From Sandaracinobacteroides sp031425455 (GTDB taxonomy: Bacteria; Pseudomonadota; Alphaproteobacteria; Sphingomonadales; Sphingomonadaceae): a DNA stretch of 64,000 bases. Under the pieces are notes generated by a model. The model searched no databases, was not told the DNA's origin, and was given only the letters and a program-made list of their open reading frames with translations. How positions within the stretch are numbered: position 1 is the stretch's first letter; each line of letters starts with the position of its first letter. The position numbers were made by a program, and so were the translations under genes. Below are positions 1 to 8,476 of the stretch, one piece after another. The stretch is taken from assembly GCA_031425455.1 (NCBI GenBank), contig JANPJJ010000090.1, positions 1 through 64,000 of the forward strand, written 5' to 3'.

Positions 1-1
1 C

Positions 2-181
2 TCGCTGGCGCTGGAAGGCGGCCCGCAGCAGGGCCGTGCGGGGTCGATCCACCAGATCGGGGCGGCGGTGCAGGGCCTGCCGAGCTGCAACGGCTGGACC
101 TTCTGGCATGTCGAGAAACGTGGCGGCCTGGTGCTGCTCGATACGATGCGCGAAGCCTATCGCGCCGCCGCCGGCGGGTGA
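2..181 (+). CDS. ccrM: Cell-cycle DNA adenine methyltransferase CcrM, C-terminal fragment (5'-truncated by window)
   Basis: Only the last 59 codons are present, ending at TGA 179-181. The tail contains GSIHQIGAAVQGLPSCNGWT followed by FWHVE and a final stretch like LDTMREAYRAA. This matches the C-terminal RAMA (restriction adenine methylase associated) region of CcrM, where SIHK-G and ACNGWTFWH are hallmarks. CcrM methylates the adenine of GANTC and is cell-cycle regulated in alphaproteobacteria. The catalytic domain lies outside the window, so the call rests on the tail alone. A related beta-class N6-adenine methylase with the same tail cannot be excluded. Confidence 0.75.
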   Translation, partial: SLALEGGPQQGRAGSIHQIGAAVQGLPSCNGWTFWHVEKRGGLVLLDTMREAYRAAAGG

Positions 182-298
182 ACGCCGGTTAAACTCCTGC
201 CCCGCCCGTCCATACCCTCCGGCTTTCCCGCGACCCAGCAGGATCGAAGGCTTTCGGACGGGCGGGGCAGTGCCTGTTCGTCTCAAACAATCTTGCAC

Positions 299-311
299 TG
301 ATATAATATCA
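299..311. promoter_or_regulatory. Zur/Fur-like 13-bp dyad upstream of the ZnuD-like receptor
   Basis: TGATATAATATCA is a perfect 6-1-6 palindrome lying 41 bases before the receptor ATG. It also contains TATAAT and so overlaps a possible -10 box, a good place for a repressor. AT-rich dyads of this kind are bound by the Fur family (Zur, Fur, Mur). Because the downstream gene looks like a zinc receptor, Zur is the favoured regulator. That is inference: the spacing is not identical to the enterobacterial Zur box. Confidence 0.5.
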
Positions 312-351
312 CATCTACCACACCGGGGATCCTGCCTTCCCGGAGATTGCA

Positions 352-2457
352 ATGCCGACATACCGCCCCCTTCTTCTGCTTGCCGCCTGTCTCATCCCGG
401 CAACGCTGGCTCGCGCGGAAGTGTCCGACGCGCCCAACGTCTCCGACACGGACGCCGACAATCGGGGCGGGGACCATGTTCATCAAAGCCCCGGCACCGA
501 CATCATCGTCACAGCCCCCTTCTCGCGCGATCGGTTCGCCCTGCCCACAGCCGCCAGCGTGCTGGAGGGCGAGGCGCTGACCCGAGAGATCCGCGGCAGC
601 ATCGGGGAGACGCTGGCGCGGCAGCCCGGCGTGTCGGCCACCTTCTTCGGCCCCAGCGCGTCGCGCCCGATCCTGCGCGGGCTGGAGGGCGAACGCGTGC
701 GCGTGCTGACCGACGGCATCGGCAGCTTCGACGTTTCCAACACATCGGTCGACCATGCCGTCGCCATCAACCCGCTGACGGCCGATCGCATCGAGGTGGT
801 GCGGGGGCCGGCCGCGCTGCTCTATGGCTCGGGTGCGATCGGCGGCGTCGTCAACGTGACCGACCGGCGGATCGCCCGCGCGATTCCGGACGAGATCGTT
901 CACATCGATGCCATGGGCACCTTGGCCAGCGCTGCGAAGGAGCGGAGCATCGCCGGCACCGCCGATCTGCCCCTTGGGGCCAGCGGCCTCGTCGTCCATG
1001 CAGACGGCAGCTATTTGAAGACAGGCAACTACCGGACGGGAGGCTACATCTTCGCACGCGAATTGCGCGATCAGGCCGCAGCCGAGGGTGGGGAGGTCGC
1101 CGAGGCAGCCGAGGCGCGCGGACGTGTGCCGAACACCGACTCGCGGTCTTGGGAAGCCGCAGGCGGTCTTAGCTACATCGGCAGCGGTGGCAGCTTCGGC
1201 GTTGCGGTTTCGCGGCTGGAAAGCAACTACGGCATCCCCAACGCCCTCTCGATCGGTCTGGAAGAAGACGAGGAAGGCCCCGAAGAAGACATCCGGCTCG
1301 ACATGCGGCAGACCCGCGTGGATGCCCGTGCACAGCTGCCGCTCTCGGGCGCCTTCGAGACGCTGAACTTCCGCTTCGGTTGGGCCGACTATGCCCATGA
1401 CGAAGTCGAGGACACGGGCGAGATCGGCACCACCTTCCTGTCCGACGCTCTGGAGGCGCGGCTCGAACTGGTGCAGGCCGATCGTGGCGGGTGGAAAGGT
1501 GCTACCGGCGTCCAGTTTTTGACCCGCAGGTTCGAGGCGATCGGCGAGGAAGCCTATATACCGCTCAACTTCACCGACCAGTTCGGGCTGTTCACGCTGC
1601 AGAGCTTCGACCTGGGGGCGCTGGGCGCCGAGATCGGCGCGCGCTTCGAGCATAGCGATGTGCGCTCTCCAATCATCGGCATCAGCCGCAGCTTCGATGC
1701 TTTTTCGGGATCGGGCGGGCTGTCGGTGCCGATCGGCGAGCTGTTCCGCCTGTCCGGCAGCGGGACCTATACCGAGCGTGCGCCTGCGGCCGAGGAACTG
1801 TTCGCGAACGGCGCCCATGCGGCCACCCGTGCGGTGGAGATCGGCGACGTGAACCTGAAGAAGGAGCGGAGCTTCGGCGCCGAGCTCGTGCTGCGCGGCC
1901 GCGGCGAAGGCTGGCGCGCCGAAGTCTCGGGCTTCTTCACCCGGTTCAGCGACTTCATCTACCTCGCCCCGACCGGGCTGGTGGACGAGGGCCTCGACGT
2001 GTTCGAGTATCGCCAGGCCGGCGCCCGCTATTGGGGGTTCGAGGCCGAAGCCGGCGCGCGCCTGTTTGAGGCGGGTGACACCGAGTTCGAACTGACCGGC
2101 CTCGCCGACTTCGTCCGGGCCGACCTGCTCGGCGGCCGCGGCCCGGTGCCACGCATTCCGCCGCTCAGGTTCATCGGCGGTATCGAGGCGTCCGGCGGCA
2201 GCTTCGGCGGTCGCGCCGAAGTCGAGCATGTGACCCGCGCCGACCGGCTGGCGGGTTTCGAAACGGAAACCCCGGCCTACACGATGGTGAACGCCTCCGT
2301 GAACTGGCGGCCGTTCGGCGCCGACAACCCCACCAGCCTCGTTGCGTCCGTCAACAATATTTTCGACGTCGAGGCGCGCCGGCACGCCAGCTTCCTGAAG
2401 GACACCGCGCCGCTGTTCGGGCGGGACTTCCGGTTGAGCCTGCGCTTCAGCTACTGA
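352..2457 (+). CDS. znuD: TonB-dependent outer-membrane receptor, ZnuD-like (probable zinc uptake)
   Basis: The 701-aa protein has a signal peptide (residues 1-22), an N-terminal plug starting at DIIVTAPFSRD (about 50-165) and a 22-strand-type barrel ending in aromatic Y (LRFSY). The segments NYGIPNALSIGLEEDE... DIRLDMRQTRVD and ERAPAAEELFANGAHAA resemble the ZnuD family of zinc receptors. The ZnuD surface loop is usually His-rich. Here that loop is Glu/Asp-rich with no His run, and the only His-containing motif is HVHQ near residue 43. The ATG is preceded by GGAG at a good distance. The Zur-like dyad at 299-311 suggests repression by zinc. Metal specificity is inferred. Confidence 0.8.
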   Translation: MPTYRPLLLLAACLIPATLARAEVSDAPNVSDTDADNRGGDHVHQSPGTDIIVTAPFSRDRFALPTAASVLEGEALTREIRGSIGETLARQPGVSATFFGPSASRPILRGLEGERVRVLTDGIGSFDVSNTSVDHAVAINPLTADRIEVVRGPAALLYGSGAIGGVVNVTDRRIARAIPDEIVHIDAMGTLASAAKERSIAGTADLPLGASGLVVHADGSYLKTGNYRTGGYIFARELRDQAAAEGGEVAEAAEARGRVPNTDSRSWEAAGGLSYIGSGGSFGVAVSRLESNYGIPNALSIGLEEDEEGPEEDIRLDMRQTRVDARAQLPLSGAFETLNFRFGWADYAHDEVEDTGEIGTTFLSDALEARLELVQADRGGWKGATGVQFLTRRFEAIGEEAYIPLNFTDQFGLFTLQSFDLGALGAEIGARFEHSDVRSPIIGISRSFDAFSGSGGLSVPIGELFRLSGSGTYTERAPAAEELFANGAHAATRAVEIGDVNLKKERSFGAELVLRGRGEGWRAEVSGFFTRFSDFIYLAPTGLVDEGLDVFEYRQAGARYWGFEAEAGARLFEAGDTEFELTGLADFVRADLLGGRGPVPRIPPLRFIGGIEASGGSFGGRAEVEHVTRADRLAGFETETPAYTMVNASVNWRPFGADNPTSLVASVNNIFDVEARRHASFLKDTAPLFGRDFRLSLRFSY

Positions 2458-2905
2458 CGGCTGCGCAGGCTTGCCCGAAGTCGGCCAACTGCGCCGCGGT
2501 CGGCGCGGGCGCCATTGCGCGCCCGGCGAAGCTCACCACCACGACCCGGCGGTTGCTGCCGACGCCGGCCAGGAATGCATCCCGGTCCGCAATCAGCGCA
2601 TCGATCCTTGTCCCGCCGGTTGGCAGCACCCGGCCGGTTGCGCCGAGCACCAGCTCGGTGCGACCTTGGAAAACGCTGAGGCTGCTGGGAAACTCCCCTT
2701 CGCCGACATTGCGGGGACGCCGCGACGTCCAGGTCGACAGGCTGGTCCTGGCGGCAGAGCAATCGATCCGGAACGCATCGGCGGTCTCAGGCTTGCCGTA
2801 AACCAGCGCGACGTTGGCCGCTTGCGGTTCGATCGTCCAGCCGGCCTGGGCATGGGTTGGGGCTGCCGCCTGGAGGGCGAGGGCGATGAGCAGAAGATGT
2901 TTCAT
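2447..2905 (-). CDS. Periplasmic hypothetical protein
   Basis: The 152-aa product begins with a clear Sec signal peptide (MKHLLLIALALQAAAPTHA, cleavage near AQA) and is preceded by AGAGGA. The mature part has two Cys residues far apart (DCSAARTSL and FGQACAAV) that could form a disulfide, and no recognisable catalytic motif. Its 3' end overlaps the end of the convergent receptor gene by 11 bases. I do not recognise the family. Small secreted proteins of this pattern are common in sphingomonads. Confidence 0.6.
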   Translation of the reverse strand: MKHLLLIALALQAAAPTHAQAGWTIEPQAANVALVYGKPETADAFRIDCSAARTSLSTWTSRRPRNVGEGEFPSSLSVFQGRTELVLGATGRVLPTGGTRIDALIADRDAFLAGVGSNRRVVVVSFAGRAMAPAPTAAQLADFGQACAAVSS

Positions 2906-3005
2906 TGCATCCTCTTAAGCGGGGCGAGCAAAACCCGCCAGTGCGTTCCCAGCGTTGGGGACATTGGCTCTCGACGCGGTCCAACCATGTGCCAGCGAAG
3001 TAGGC

Positions 3006-3387
3006 ATGGCACAAACCCTGCCCCTGGGAGCGACCCCGCCACCGCCGCGGCTGTTCGTCTCTTACGCTTGAGGCAGCGGATGCGGTCGTCGTGGTCTGGA
3101 CCTCAAGCTCGGTCCAATCCAACTGGGTTCTGGACGGGGCGATGCACGGCCGCGAACGCGGCTGCCTCGTCCCGGCAAGGTTCGACGATACGCCTCCGCC
3201 CCTGGGCTACCGCCAGATCCAGACGATCGATCTGGCGTTGGAGAGCGACTACCCCGATGGGCAAGCAGCCGCATCAATCGGGCGGGCGGTTACCCGCATT
3301 GCCGGTCGCGCCCAGGCTGCGCCGGTCCCGTCGCCGGGAACCGGCATCGTTCGCCCCGGCAAGCGAACTGGTCGGAAGCCGCTCTAA
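3006..3387 (+). pseudogene. Relic of a TIR-domain protein gene, internally deleted and frameshifted
   Basis: An ATG at 3006 opens a frame reading MAQTLPLGATPPPPRLFVSY-A and stopping at 3069. RLFVSYA is the usual first strand of a bacterial TIR domain. From 3067 the next frame continues with LEAADAVVVVWTSSSVQSNW, then GCLVPARFDDTPPPLGYRQI and QTIDL, which are the later conserved blocks of the same domain. It reads to a stop at 3385-3387. The central part, normally about 40-50 residues with the NADase/BB-loop region, is missing between the two pieces. The simplest reading is a deletion that joined block 1 to the later blocks out of frame. Full-length relatives usually continue into TPR or cyclase domains, also absent here. 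Confidence 0.65.
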
Positions 3388-3408
3388 GCCCCGGCTGTGG
3401 CCGAACGA

Positions 3409-4920
3409 TCAGGCCTGCGCGTTGGCGCGGGGCCCGCCCCGACCGCCACCGCCACCGCCACCGGAGCGCCCGCGGCCCTGGCCGCCGCGATGGCCGCCGG
3501 GGCGGCCTTGGCCACTACCTTCGGGGCGCGCCGCGCGGGGATGCCCGTGAGCGCCACGGTCCCCGTCGGTCGGACGGGCCTCGGCAGCAACGCGGCCATC
3601 GGATCCGCTGCGCCCGTCGGCATGGCGGGCCGGGCCGAACCGGCCCTGGCCCTGATGCCCCGCGGGCCGGCTGCCGTAGCGGCGCACCGAATCGCGATGC
3701 TGGCCCACGTCGCCGCGGCGCGCATGATCCGGACGATCGCGATCGTCTGCCACGGGCACGGGCTTTGGAAGCTGGGCGGCTTCCTTCAGGAAGTTCGCCG
3801 GCAGCGCCTGCGCGTCGATCTTCATCCGCGTCAACTTTTCGATGTCTTTCAGATAAGCCTTCTCGTCCGGCGCGCAGAAGCTCAGCGCAATCCCGTCCAG
3901 CCCGGCGCGCGCGGTGCGGCCGATCCGGTGGACATATTGCTCGGGCACATTGGGCAGCTCGAAGTTGATCACATGGCTCACCGCATCGATGTCGATCCCG
4001 CGCGCCGCGATATCGGTCGCGACCAGCACGCCGATCTCGCCCTTTTTGAACTGCTCCAGCGCTCGCTCGCGCTGCGGCTGGCTCTTGTTGCCGTGGATCG
4101 CGGCGGATCGGATCCCGGCGCTGATCAGGTGGCGCACAACCCGGTCGGCGCCATGTTTGGTGCGGGTGAACACCAGGCACTTGGCGAACTCCGGCTGGCG
4201 CAGCGTCAGTGTCAGCAGCGCCTGCTTCTCGGCCTGGTTTACGAAGGTGACCAGCTGCGTTACCCGCTCGGCGGTAGTGGCGACCGGCGCCACGGCGACC
4301 TTCACCGGGTTGGAAAGATAGCGCCCGGCAAGCTCTGCAATGGCGGTCGGCATCGTTGCCGAAAAGAACAGGCTCTGGCGCTGGCGTGGCAACAGCCCGG
4401 CAATCCGCTTCAGCGCATGAATGAAGCCGAGGTCGAGCATCTGGTCGGCCTCGTCGAGCACCAGCACTTCCACGCTGTCGAGCAGCAGGGCGCGGCGATC
4501 GATGAGATCGAGCAAACGGCCCGGCGTGGCGACCAAAACGTCAACCCCCGAATAGAGCTGCTTTTCCTGGCGCGGGATCGGCACGCCGCCGAACACCGTC
4601 ATGATGGTCAGCTTCATGTTCCTCGAATAGGCCCGAAAGCTGTCGGCGATCTGGGTCGCCAGCTCGCGGGTCGGCGCCAGCACCAGCACCCGGGTCGCGA
4701 GCTTCTTGCGCGGCGCCGGGTTGCCGTGGAGATAGTTCAGGATCGGCAGCGCGAAGGCCGCCGTCTTGCCGGTGCCGGTCTGGGCGATGCCCAGGAGATC
4801 CTTGCCTTCGAGCGCCGGCGGGATCGCCTGCAGCTGAATCGGGGTAGGGGTTTCATAACCTTCTGCCGCAAGCGCTGCGAGAAGGGGCTCGGCCAGGCCG
4901 AGGCTGTTGAAGTCGGTCAA
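3409..4920 (-). CDS. rhlE: DEAD-box ATP-dependent RNA helicase, RhlE type
   Basis: The 503-aa protein unwinds structured RNA, typically in ribosome assembly or cold adaptation. Motifs in order are Q-motif (PTPIQ), AQTGTGKT (Walker A), PTRELA, TPGR, DEAD, SAT, ARGID and HRIGRTAR. Two RecA-like domains are followed by a low-complexity tail of about 130 residues rich in Arg, Gly and Asp/His (GGRGRSGGGGGGGRGG), the usual RNA-binding RGG-like extension. I chose the TTG at 4920 (LTDFNSLGL...) because it has an AAAGAA-type site just upstream and matches the usual N-terminus; the frame stays open further upstream but that part looks non-conserved. It is monocistronic. Confidence 0.88.
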   Translation of the reverse strand: MTDFNSLGLAEPLLAALAAEGYETPTPIQLQAIPPALEGKDLLGIAQTGTGKTAAFALPILNYLHGNPAPRKKLATRVLVLAPTRELATQIADSFRAYSRNMKLTIMTVFGGVPIPRQEKQLYSGVDVLVATPGRLLDLIDRRALLLDSVEVLVLDEADQMLDLGFIHALKRIAGLLPRQRQSLFFSATMPTAIAELAGRYLSNPVKVAVAPVATTAERVTQLVTFVNQAEKQALLTLTLRQPEFAKCLVFTRTKHGADRVVRHLISAGIRSAAIHGNKSQPQRERALEQFKKGEIGVLVATDIAARGIDIDAVSHVINFELPNVPEQYVHRIGRTARAGLDGIALSFCAPDEKAYLKDIEKLTRMKIDAQALPANFLKEAAQLPKPVPVADDRDRPDHARRGDVGQHRDSVRRYGSRPAGHQGQGRFGPARHADGRSGSDGRVAAEARPTDGDRGAHGHPRAARPEGSGQGRPGGHRGGQGRGRSGGGGGGGRGGPRANAQA

Positions 4921-5447
4921 AGGATATTCTTTCCAGTCTGGCACGCGCTGCCGATCTGGCGGAGCGGACCTGCCAGACATCCCGCATGGCAGGAATGTCA
5001 TCGTTTGGAGCAGCGCAAAACCCGGGGTCGGTTCGGAGGTTAAGCCCCTCCGCATCGATCATGCGCCCCGGCGACTGTCTTCCTTCGCACACCCGAAACC
5101 GGGCGGAGGCCATCGCTGCGGTGCGGCATATGGGGGAAAGCGGGCCGGGACGCAAGATGCGGCCGGCAGCAGAGCCGCCGGGTGCGCCTGTTCAGCTCCT
5201 CCCCTGCAAGGAGAGGTGGCCCTCAGGGCCGGAGGAGTGTCACGCTGGACAGTGAAGCCCGAGGGTCGGGCAAAGCCCGCCCTCTCCGTGCGAGCAAATC
5301 AGGAAAGGCAGAAGAGCAAGAGCGTGGCAAAGCCACGCCGTCGGCCGGGTTCCGGGTCGGGCTGCGCCCGTTCCCGGCCCCGCCGGCCGGGCACTGCGTG
5401 CGGGTCCGTGGAATAGTGCTGTGCACTGTCCACGGCCGCACTTGGCC
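4921..5447. repeat. Gene-free stretch with stacked palindromes
   Basis: No convincing gene is seen between rhlE and the permease. The part 5196-5237 can fold as CTCCT...AGGAG outside TGGCCC-tca-GGGCC. Further hairpins include GTGGCaaaGCCAC near 5323 and complementary CACTG/CAGTG blocks near 5245 and 5415-5430. The ORFs that cross it are Arg/Pro/Gly-rich and look like GC-driven artefacts. The pattern suggests repetitive extragenic elements; copy number elsewhere in the genome is unknown. Confidence 0.4.
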
Positions 5448-6905
5448 TTACGCTGGCGCCAGGTGCGGGTGGCCCACATGGCTCTTTCGGTAGCCATAGA
5501 AATAATAGAACACGAGCCCGATCGCAGCCCAGCCGAGGAACATGAGCTCGGTGTAGCCGGACAGCTGGAAGAACAGGAATACGCAGCCTGCGGTTGCCAG
5601 CGGCGCCACCAGCCAAACCAGGGGCGTGCGGAAGCTGCGGGCCCGCTCGGGCTGGGTGCGCCGCAGGATCATCACCCCGATCGCCACCAGCGCGAAGGCG
5701 AATAGCGTTCCCGAATTGGAGATGTCGGCCAGGGCCCCCACCGGGAACAGCGCCGCGAACAGGGCGACGAACACGCCGGTGCACAGCGTCACCACGTGCG
5801 GCGTGCCGTATTTCGGGTGCAGCTTCGCGAAGAACTCCGGCAGCAGACCGTCGCGGCTCATCACGAAGAAGATGCGCGTCTGGCCGAACATCATCATCAG
5901 CACGACCGACGGCAGCGCGAGGCCTGCCGCAATCGCCACCAGGTCCCCGGCCCAGCCATGGCCGATCTCACGAAGCACGAAGGCAAGTGCTTCCTTGGAG
6001 GCCGCAAGTTCCCCTGTCGGTTGCGCGCCGACCGTGCCGATCGCGCCCGCGGCCACCAGCAGATAGATGACGGTGCAGATCGCCAGCGAGCCGATCAGCC
6101 CGATCGGGATGTTGCGCTGTGGATTGATGGTCTCCTCGGCTGCGGTCGACACCGCATCGAACCCGACATAGGCAAAAAAGATCGAGGCCGCAGCTGCGGC
6201 CACGCCGACCGTCACCATATTGCCGGTAATCGGATCCACGACGTTACGCGCGAAGAAGCCGTTCGGAGCGAAGGGCTGGAAGTTGGCGGCATCGATCGCG
6301 GGAACCGCAAGCACGATGAACAGGGCCAGGGCCGCGACCTTGATGGCGACCAGCACGGCGTTGAACCGGGCGCTTTCCTTGGTGCCCCGGATCAAAAGCA
6401 GCATCACCAGCAGCGCAATGCCCATCGCCGGCAGGTTGATCAGGCCAGGCGTCTTGTCGAACGGGCCGTTGGTGAAGGTGGTGGGCACGGAAACGTTGAA
6501 GATTTCCTCGACCAGCCGGACCATATAGCCCGACCATCCGACGGAGACCGCGGAGGCTGCGATCGCATATTCCAAAACCAGCGCCCAACCGACCAGCCAG
6601 GCGACAAGTTCCCCCATGGTGCCATAGCTGTAGGTGTAGGCCGAGCCCGAAACCGGGATCATCGAGGCCATCTCGGCGTAGCAAAGCGCCGCGAGTGCGC
6701 ATACGGTCGCGGCCATGATGAAGCTGATCATCATGGCGGGGCCGGCCTTGGTGGCAGCCTCTGCCGTCAGCACGAAGATACCGGTGCCGATGATGGCGCC
6801 GATTCCCAGCATGGTCAGCTGAAAGCCGCCAAGCGTGCGGGTCAGCGCCTTTCGCTCGGCGGTTGCCAGAATATCGTCGAGCGGCTTCACGCGCCAGAAA
6901 AGCAT
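5448..6905 (-). CDS. APC-superfamily amino acid permease (cationic amino acid transporter-like)
   Basis: The 485-aa inner-membrane protein has about 12 hydrophobic segments. The N-terminal signature GIGAIIGTGIFVL in the first helix is the substrate/ion-binding glycine loop of APC transporters. Later segments (PVSGSAYTYSY, FFAYVGFDAVSTAAEE, FVMSRDG) are typical of the CAT/YfnA-like subgroup that imports amino acids by proton symport. It is read alone on the minus strand. The exact substrate cannot be told from sequence. Confidence 0.85.
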   Translation of the reverse strand: MLFWRVKPLDDILATAERKALTRTLGGFQLTMLGIGAIIGTGIFVLTAEAATKAGPAMMISFIMAATVCALAALCYAEMASMIPVSGSAYTYSYGTMGELVAWLVGWALVLEYAIAASAVSVGWSGYMVRLVEEIFNVSVPTTFTNGPFDKTPGLINLPAMGIALLVMLLLIRGTKESARFNAVLVAIKVAALALFIVLAVPAIDAANFQPFAPNGFFARNVVDPITGNMVTVGVAAAAASIFFAYVGFDAVSTAAEETINPQRNIPIGLIGSLAICTVIYLLVAAGAIGTVGAQPTGELAASKEALAFVLREIGHGWAGDLVAIAAGLALPSVVLMMMFGQTRIFFVMSRDGLLPEFFAKLHPKYGTPHVVTLCTGVFVALFAALFPVGALADISNSGTLFAFALVAIGVMILRRTQPERARSFRTPLVWLVAPLATAGCVFLFFQLSGYTELMFLGWAAIGLVFYYFYGYRKSHVGHPHLAPA

Positions 6906-7005
6906 TCATGTCCTCCTGACCCGCTGTGGGGCCTTGTCCCTTGGTGCATCCCCGAATGCGCCCGACCGTGGTGCGCTTTTTTGTCCGGGTCAAGCGATGC
7001 TGCGG

Positions 7006-7386
7006 TCAGCCGCGCGACAGCATCGGGCCCAGCGGCCGGCCGGCAAAGATGTGCACGTGCAAGTGCGGCACTTCCTGATGGGCATCGATGCCGGCATTGG
7101 CGAGGATACGGTAACCATCCGCTTCCAGCCCGAGCTGGCGGGCCACTTGCCCGACCGCGCGCCAGAACCCCGCGATCAGCTCGGCCGGTGCCTTTGCGCT
7201 GAAATCGGCCAGGCTGACATAAGGGCCCTTCGGGATTACCAGCACATGCACCGGCGCCTGCGGGCTGATATCATGGAAGGCGAATGCATGATCGTCCTCA
7301 TAGACCTTCTTCGCCGGGATCTCGCCGCGCAGGATCTTGGCGAAGATGTTGTTCGGGTCATAGAGGGCGCCGTTTGCCACGCTCAT
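7006..7386 (-). CDS. hinT: HIT-family purine-nucleotide phosphoramidase (HinT-like)
   Basis: The 126-aa protein carries the histidine triad HLHVHIF near the C-terminus and the N-terminal FAKILRGEIPAKKVYEDD of Hint hydrolases, which cleave AMP-N and AMP-O bonds. Its ATG at 7386 overlaps the hisE stop as ATGA, so translation is probably coupled to the his operon. A HIT gene after hisE recurs in alphaproteobacteria. Its role there is unclear; handling of adenylated by-products is a guess. Confidence 0.88.
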   Translation of the reverse strand: MSVANGALYDPNNIFAKILRGEIPAKKVYEDDHAFAFHDISPQAPVHVLVIPKGPYVSLADFSAKAPAELIAGFWRAVGQVARQLGLEADGYRILANAGIDAHQEVPHLHVHIFAGRPLGPMLSRG

Positions 7387-7703
7387 GCCATTCTCCCGGC
7401 TTTCTCGGCCAGGCCCGAGACGCCCTCGCGTCGCTCCAGCTCGGCCTTCACCTGTGACAGCGTCAGGCCGCGCTCGCCCAGCAGGATCAGCAGGTGAAAC
7501 ATCAGGTCGGCCGCTTCGGCCACCAGCGCCTCGTCGTCCTGAGCCACAGCAGCGATCACGGTTTCGACGGCTTCCTCGCCCAGCTTTTCGGCAAGCTTCA
7601 GCCGGCCGCGCGCCAGCTGCTTCGCGATATAGCTGTCGGCTGGCTCGCCCGCTGCCCGGCGCCCGGCGATCAGGGCCTCCAGCCGCTGCAGGATGTCGCT
7701 CAT
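7383..7703 (-). CDS. hisE: Phosphoribosyl-ATP pyrophosphatase
   Basis: The 106-aa enzyme hydrolyses PR-ATP to PR-AMP, the second step of histidine synthesis. LGEEAVETVIAA and EAADLMFHLLILL supply the acidic Mg-binding helices of the all-alpha MazG-like fold. I chose the ATG at 7703 because it forms an ATGA overlap with the hisF stop; an in-frame ATG at 7715 would add four residues. HisI is not fused to it and is not in the window, so the cyclohydrolase must be elsewhere. Confidence 0.9.
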   Translation of the reverse strand: MSDILQRLEALIAGRRAAGEPADSYIAKQLARGRLKLAEKLGEEAVETVIAAVAQDDEALVAEAADLMFHLLILLGERGLTLSQVKAELERREGVSGLAEKAGRMA

Positions 7704-8476
7704 GCTGCCACCCATTGCGGGCGCACGGCCACGCCCGCGGCCGCAAGCGCCTGCCGGGCGTCGGCGATGCTCGCCTCGCCGAAGTGGAACAGGCTGGCCG
7801 CCAGCACGGCAGAGGCGCCGCCTTCGGTCACACCGGCCACCAGATCCTCCAGACTGCCGACGCCCCCCGACGCGACCACGGGGACCGGGACGGCAGCCGA
7901 GACGGCGCGGAGCAGCGGCAGATCATAGCCACTGCGCGTACCATCCCGGTCCATCGAGGTCAGCAGGATTTCGCCGGCGCCCAGTTCGGCCACCTGACGG
8001 GCAAAAGCGACCGCATCGATTCCGGTCGCGCGGCGGCCGCCGTGCGTGAAGATCTCCCAATGACCCTGCCCGACCGATTTGGCGTCGATCGCAACTGTGA
8101 TGCACTGCTCGCCGAAGGTGCGTGCCAGCTCTCCCACCAGCTCCGGCCGGGCCACTGCGGCACTGTTCACCGACACCTTGTCGGCGCCGGACCGCAGCAA
8201 CGCCTGCACGTCTTCAGGGGTGCGCACGCCGCCGCCCACTGTCAGCGGCATGAAACAATGTTCGGCGGTCTCGCGAACGATGTCGAGCAGGATGGCGCGG
8301 TCCTCGTGGCTGGCGGTGATGTCCAGAAACACCAGCTCGTCGGCGCCGGCCGCATCATAGCGGGCGGCGGCTTCCACCGGGTCTCCGGCGTCGCGAAAGC
8401 CCACGAAGTTCACGCCCTTTACCACACGACCGTTGGCGACATCCAGGCAGGGAATGATGCGGACAGCGAGCGTCAT
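7700..8476 (-). CDS. hisF: Imidazole glycerol phosphate synthase, cyclase subunit
   Basis: The 258-aa (beta/alpha)8 enzyme uses ammonia delivered by HisH to make imidazole glycerol phosphate and AICAR. It starts MTLAVRIIPCLDVANGRVVK, with the catalytic Asp in IPCLDV, and carries the second catalytic block LTSMDRDGTRSGYD. Phosphate loops TVGGGV and ASGGVG mark the half-barrel repeat shared with HisA. The ATG at 8476 overlaps the hisA stop (ATGA). Confidence 0.95.
   Translation of the reverse strand: MTLAVRIIPCLDVANGRVVKGVNFVGFRDAGDPVEAAARYDAAGADELVFLDITASHEDRAILLDIVRETAEHCFMPLTVGGGVRTPEDVQALLRSGADKVSVNSAAVARPELVGELARTFGEQCITVAIDAKSVGQGHWEIFTHGGRRATGIDAVAFARQVAELGAGEILLTSMDRDGTRSGYDLPLLRAVSAAVPVPVVASGGVGSLEDLVAGVTEGGASAVLAASLFHFGEASIADARQALAAAGVAVRPQWVAA

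Noticed and set aside
283..2385. 700-aa open frame antisense to the TonB receptor
   Set aside because: It has no start context or family motif and mirrors the codon bias of the real gene; long antisense frames are expected at this GC content.
5056..5447. Short Arg/Gly-rich ORFs between rhlE and the permease
   Set aside because: No ribosome site, composition driven by palindromes, several frames open at once.
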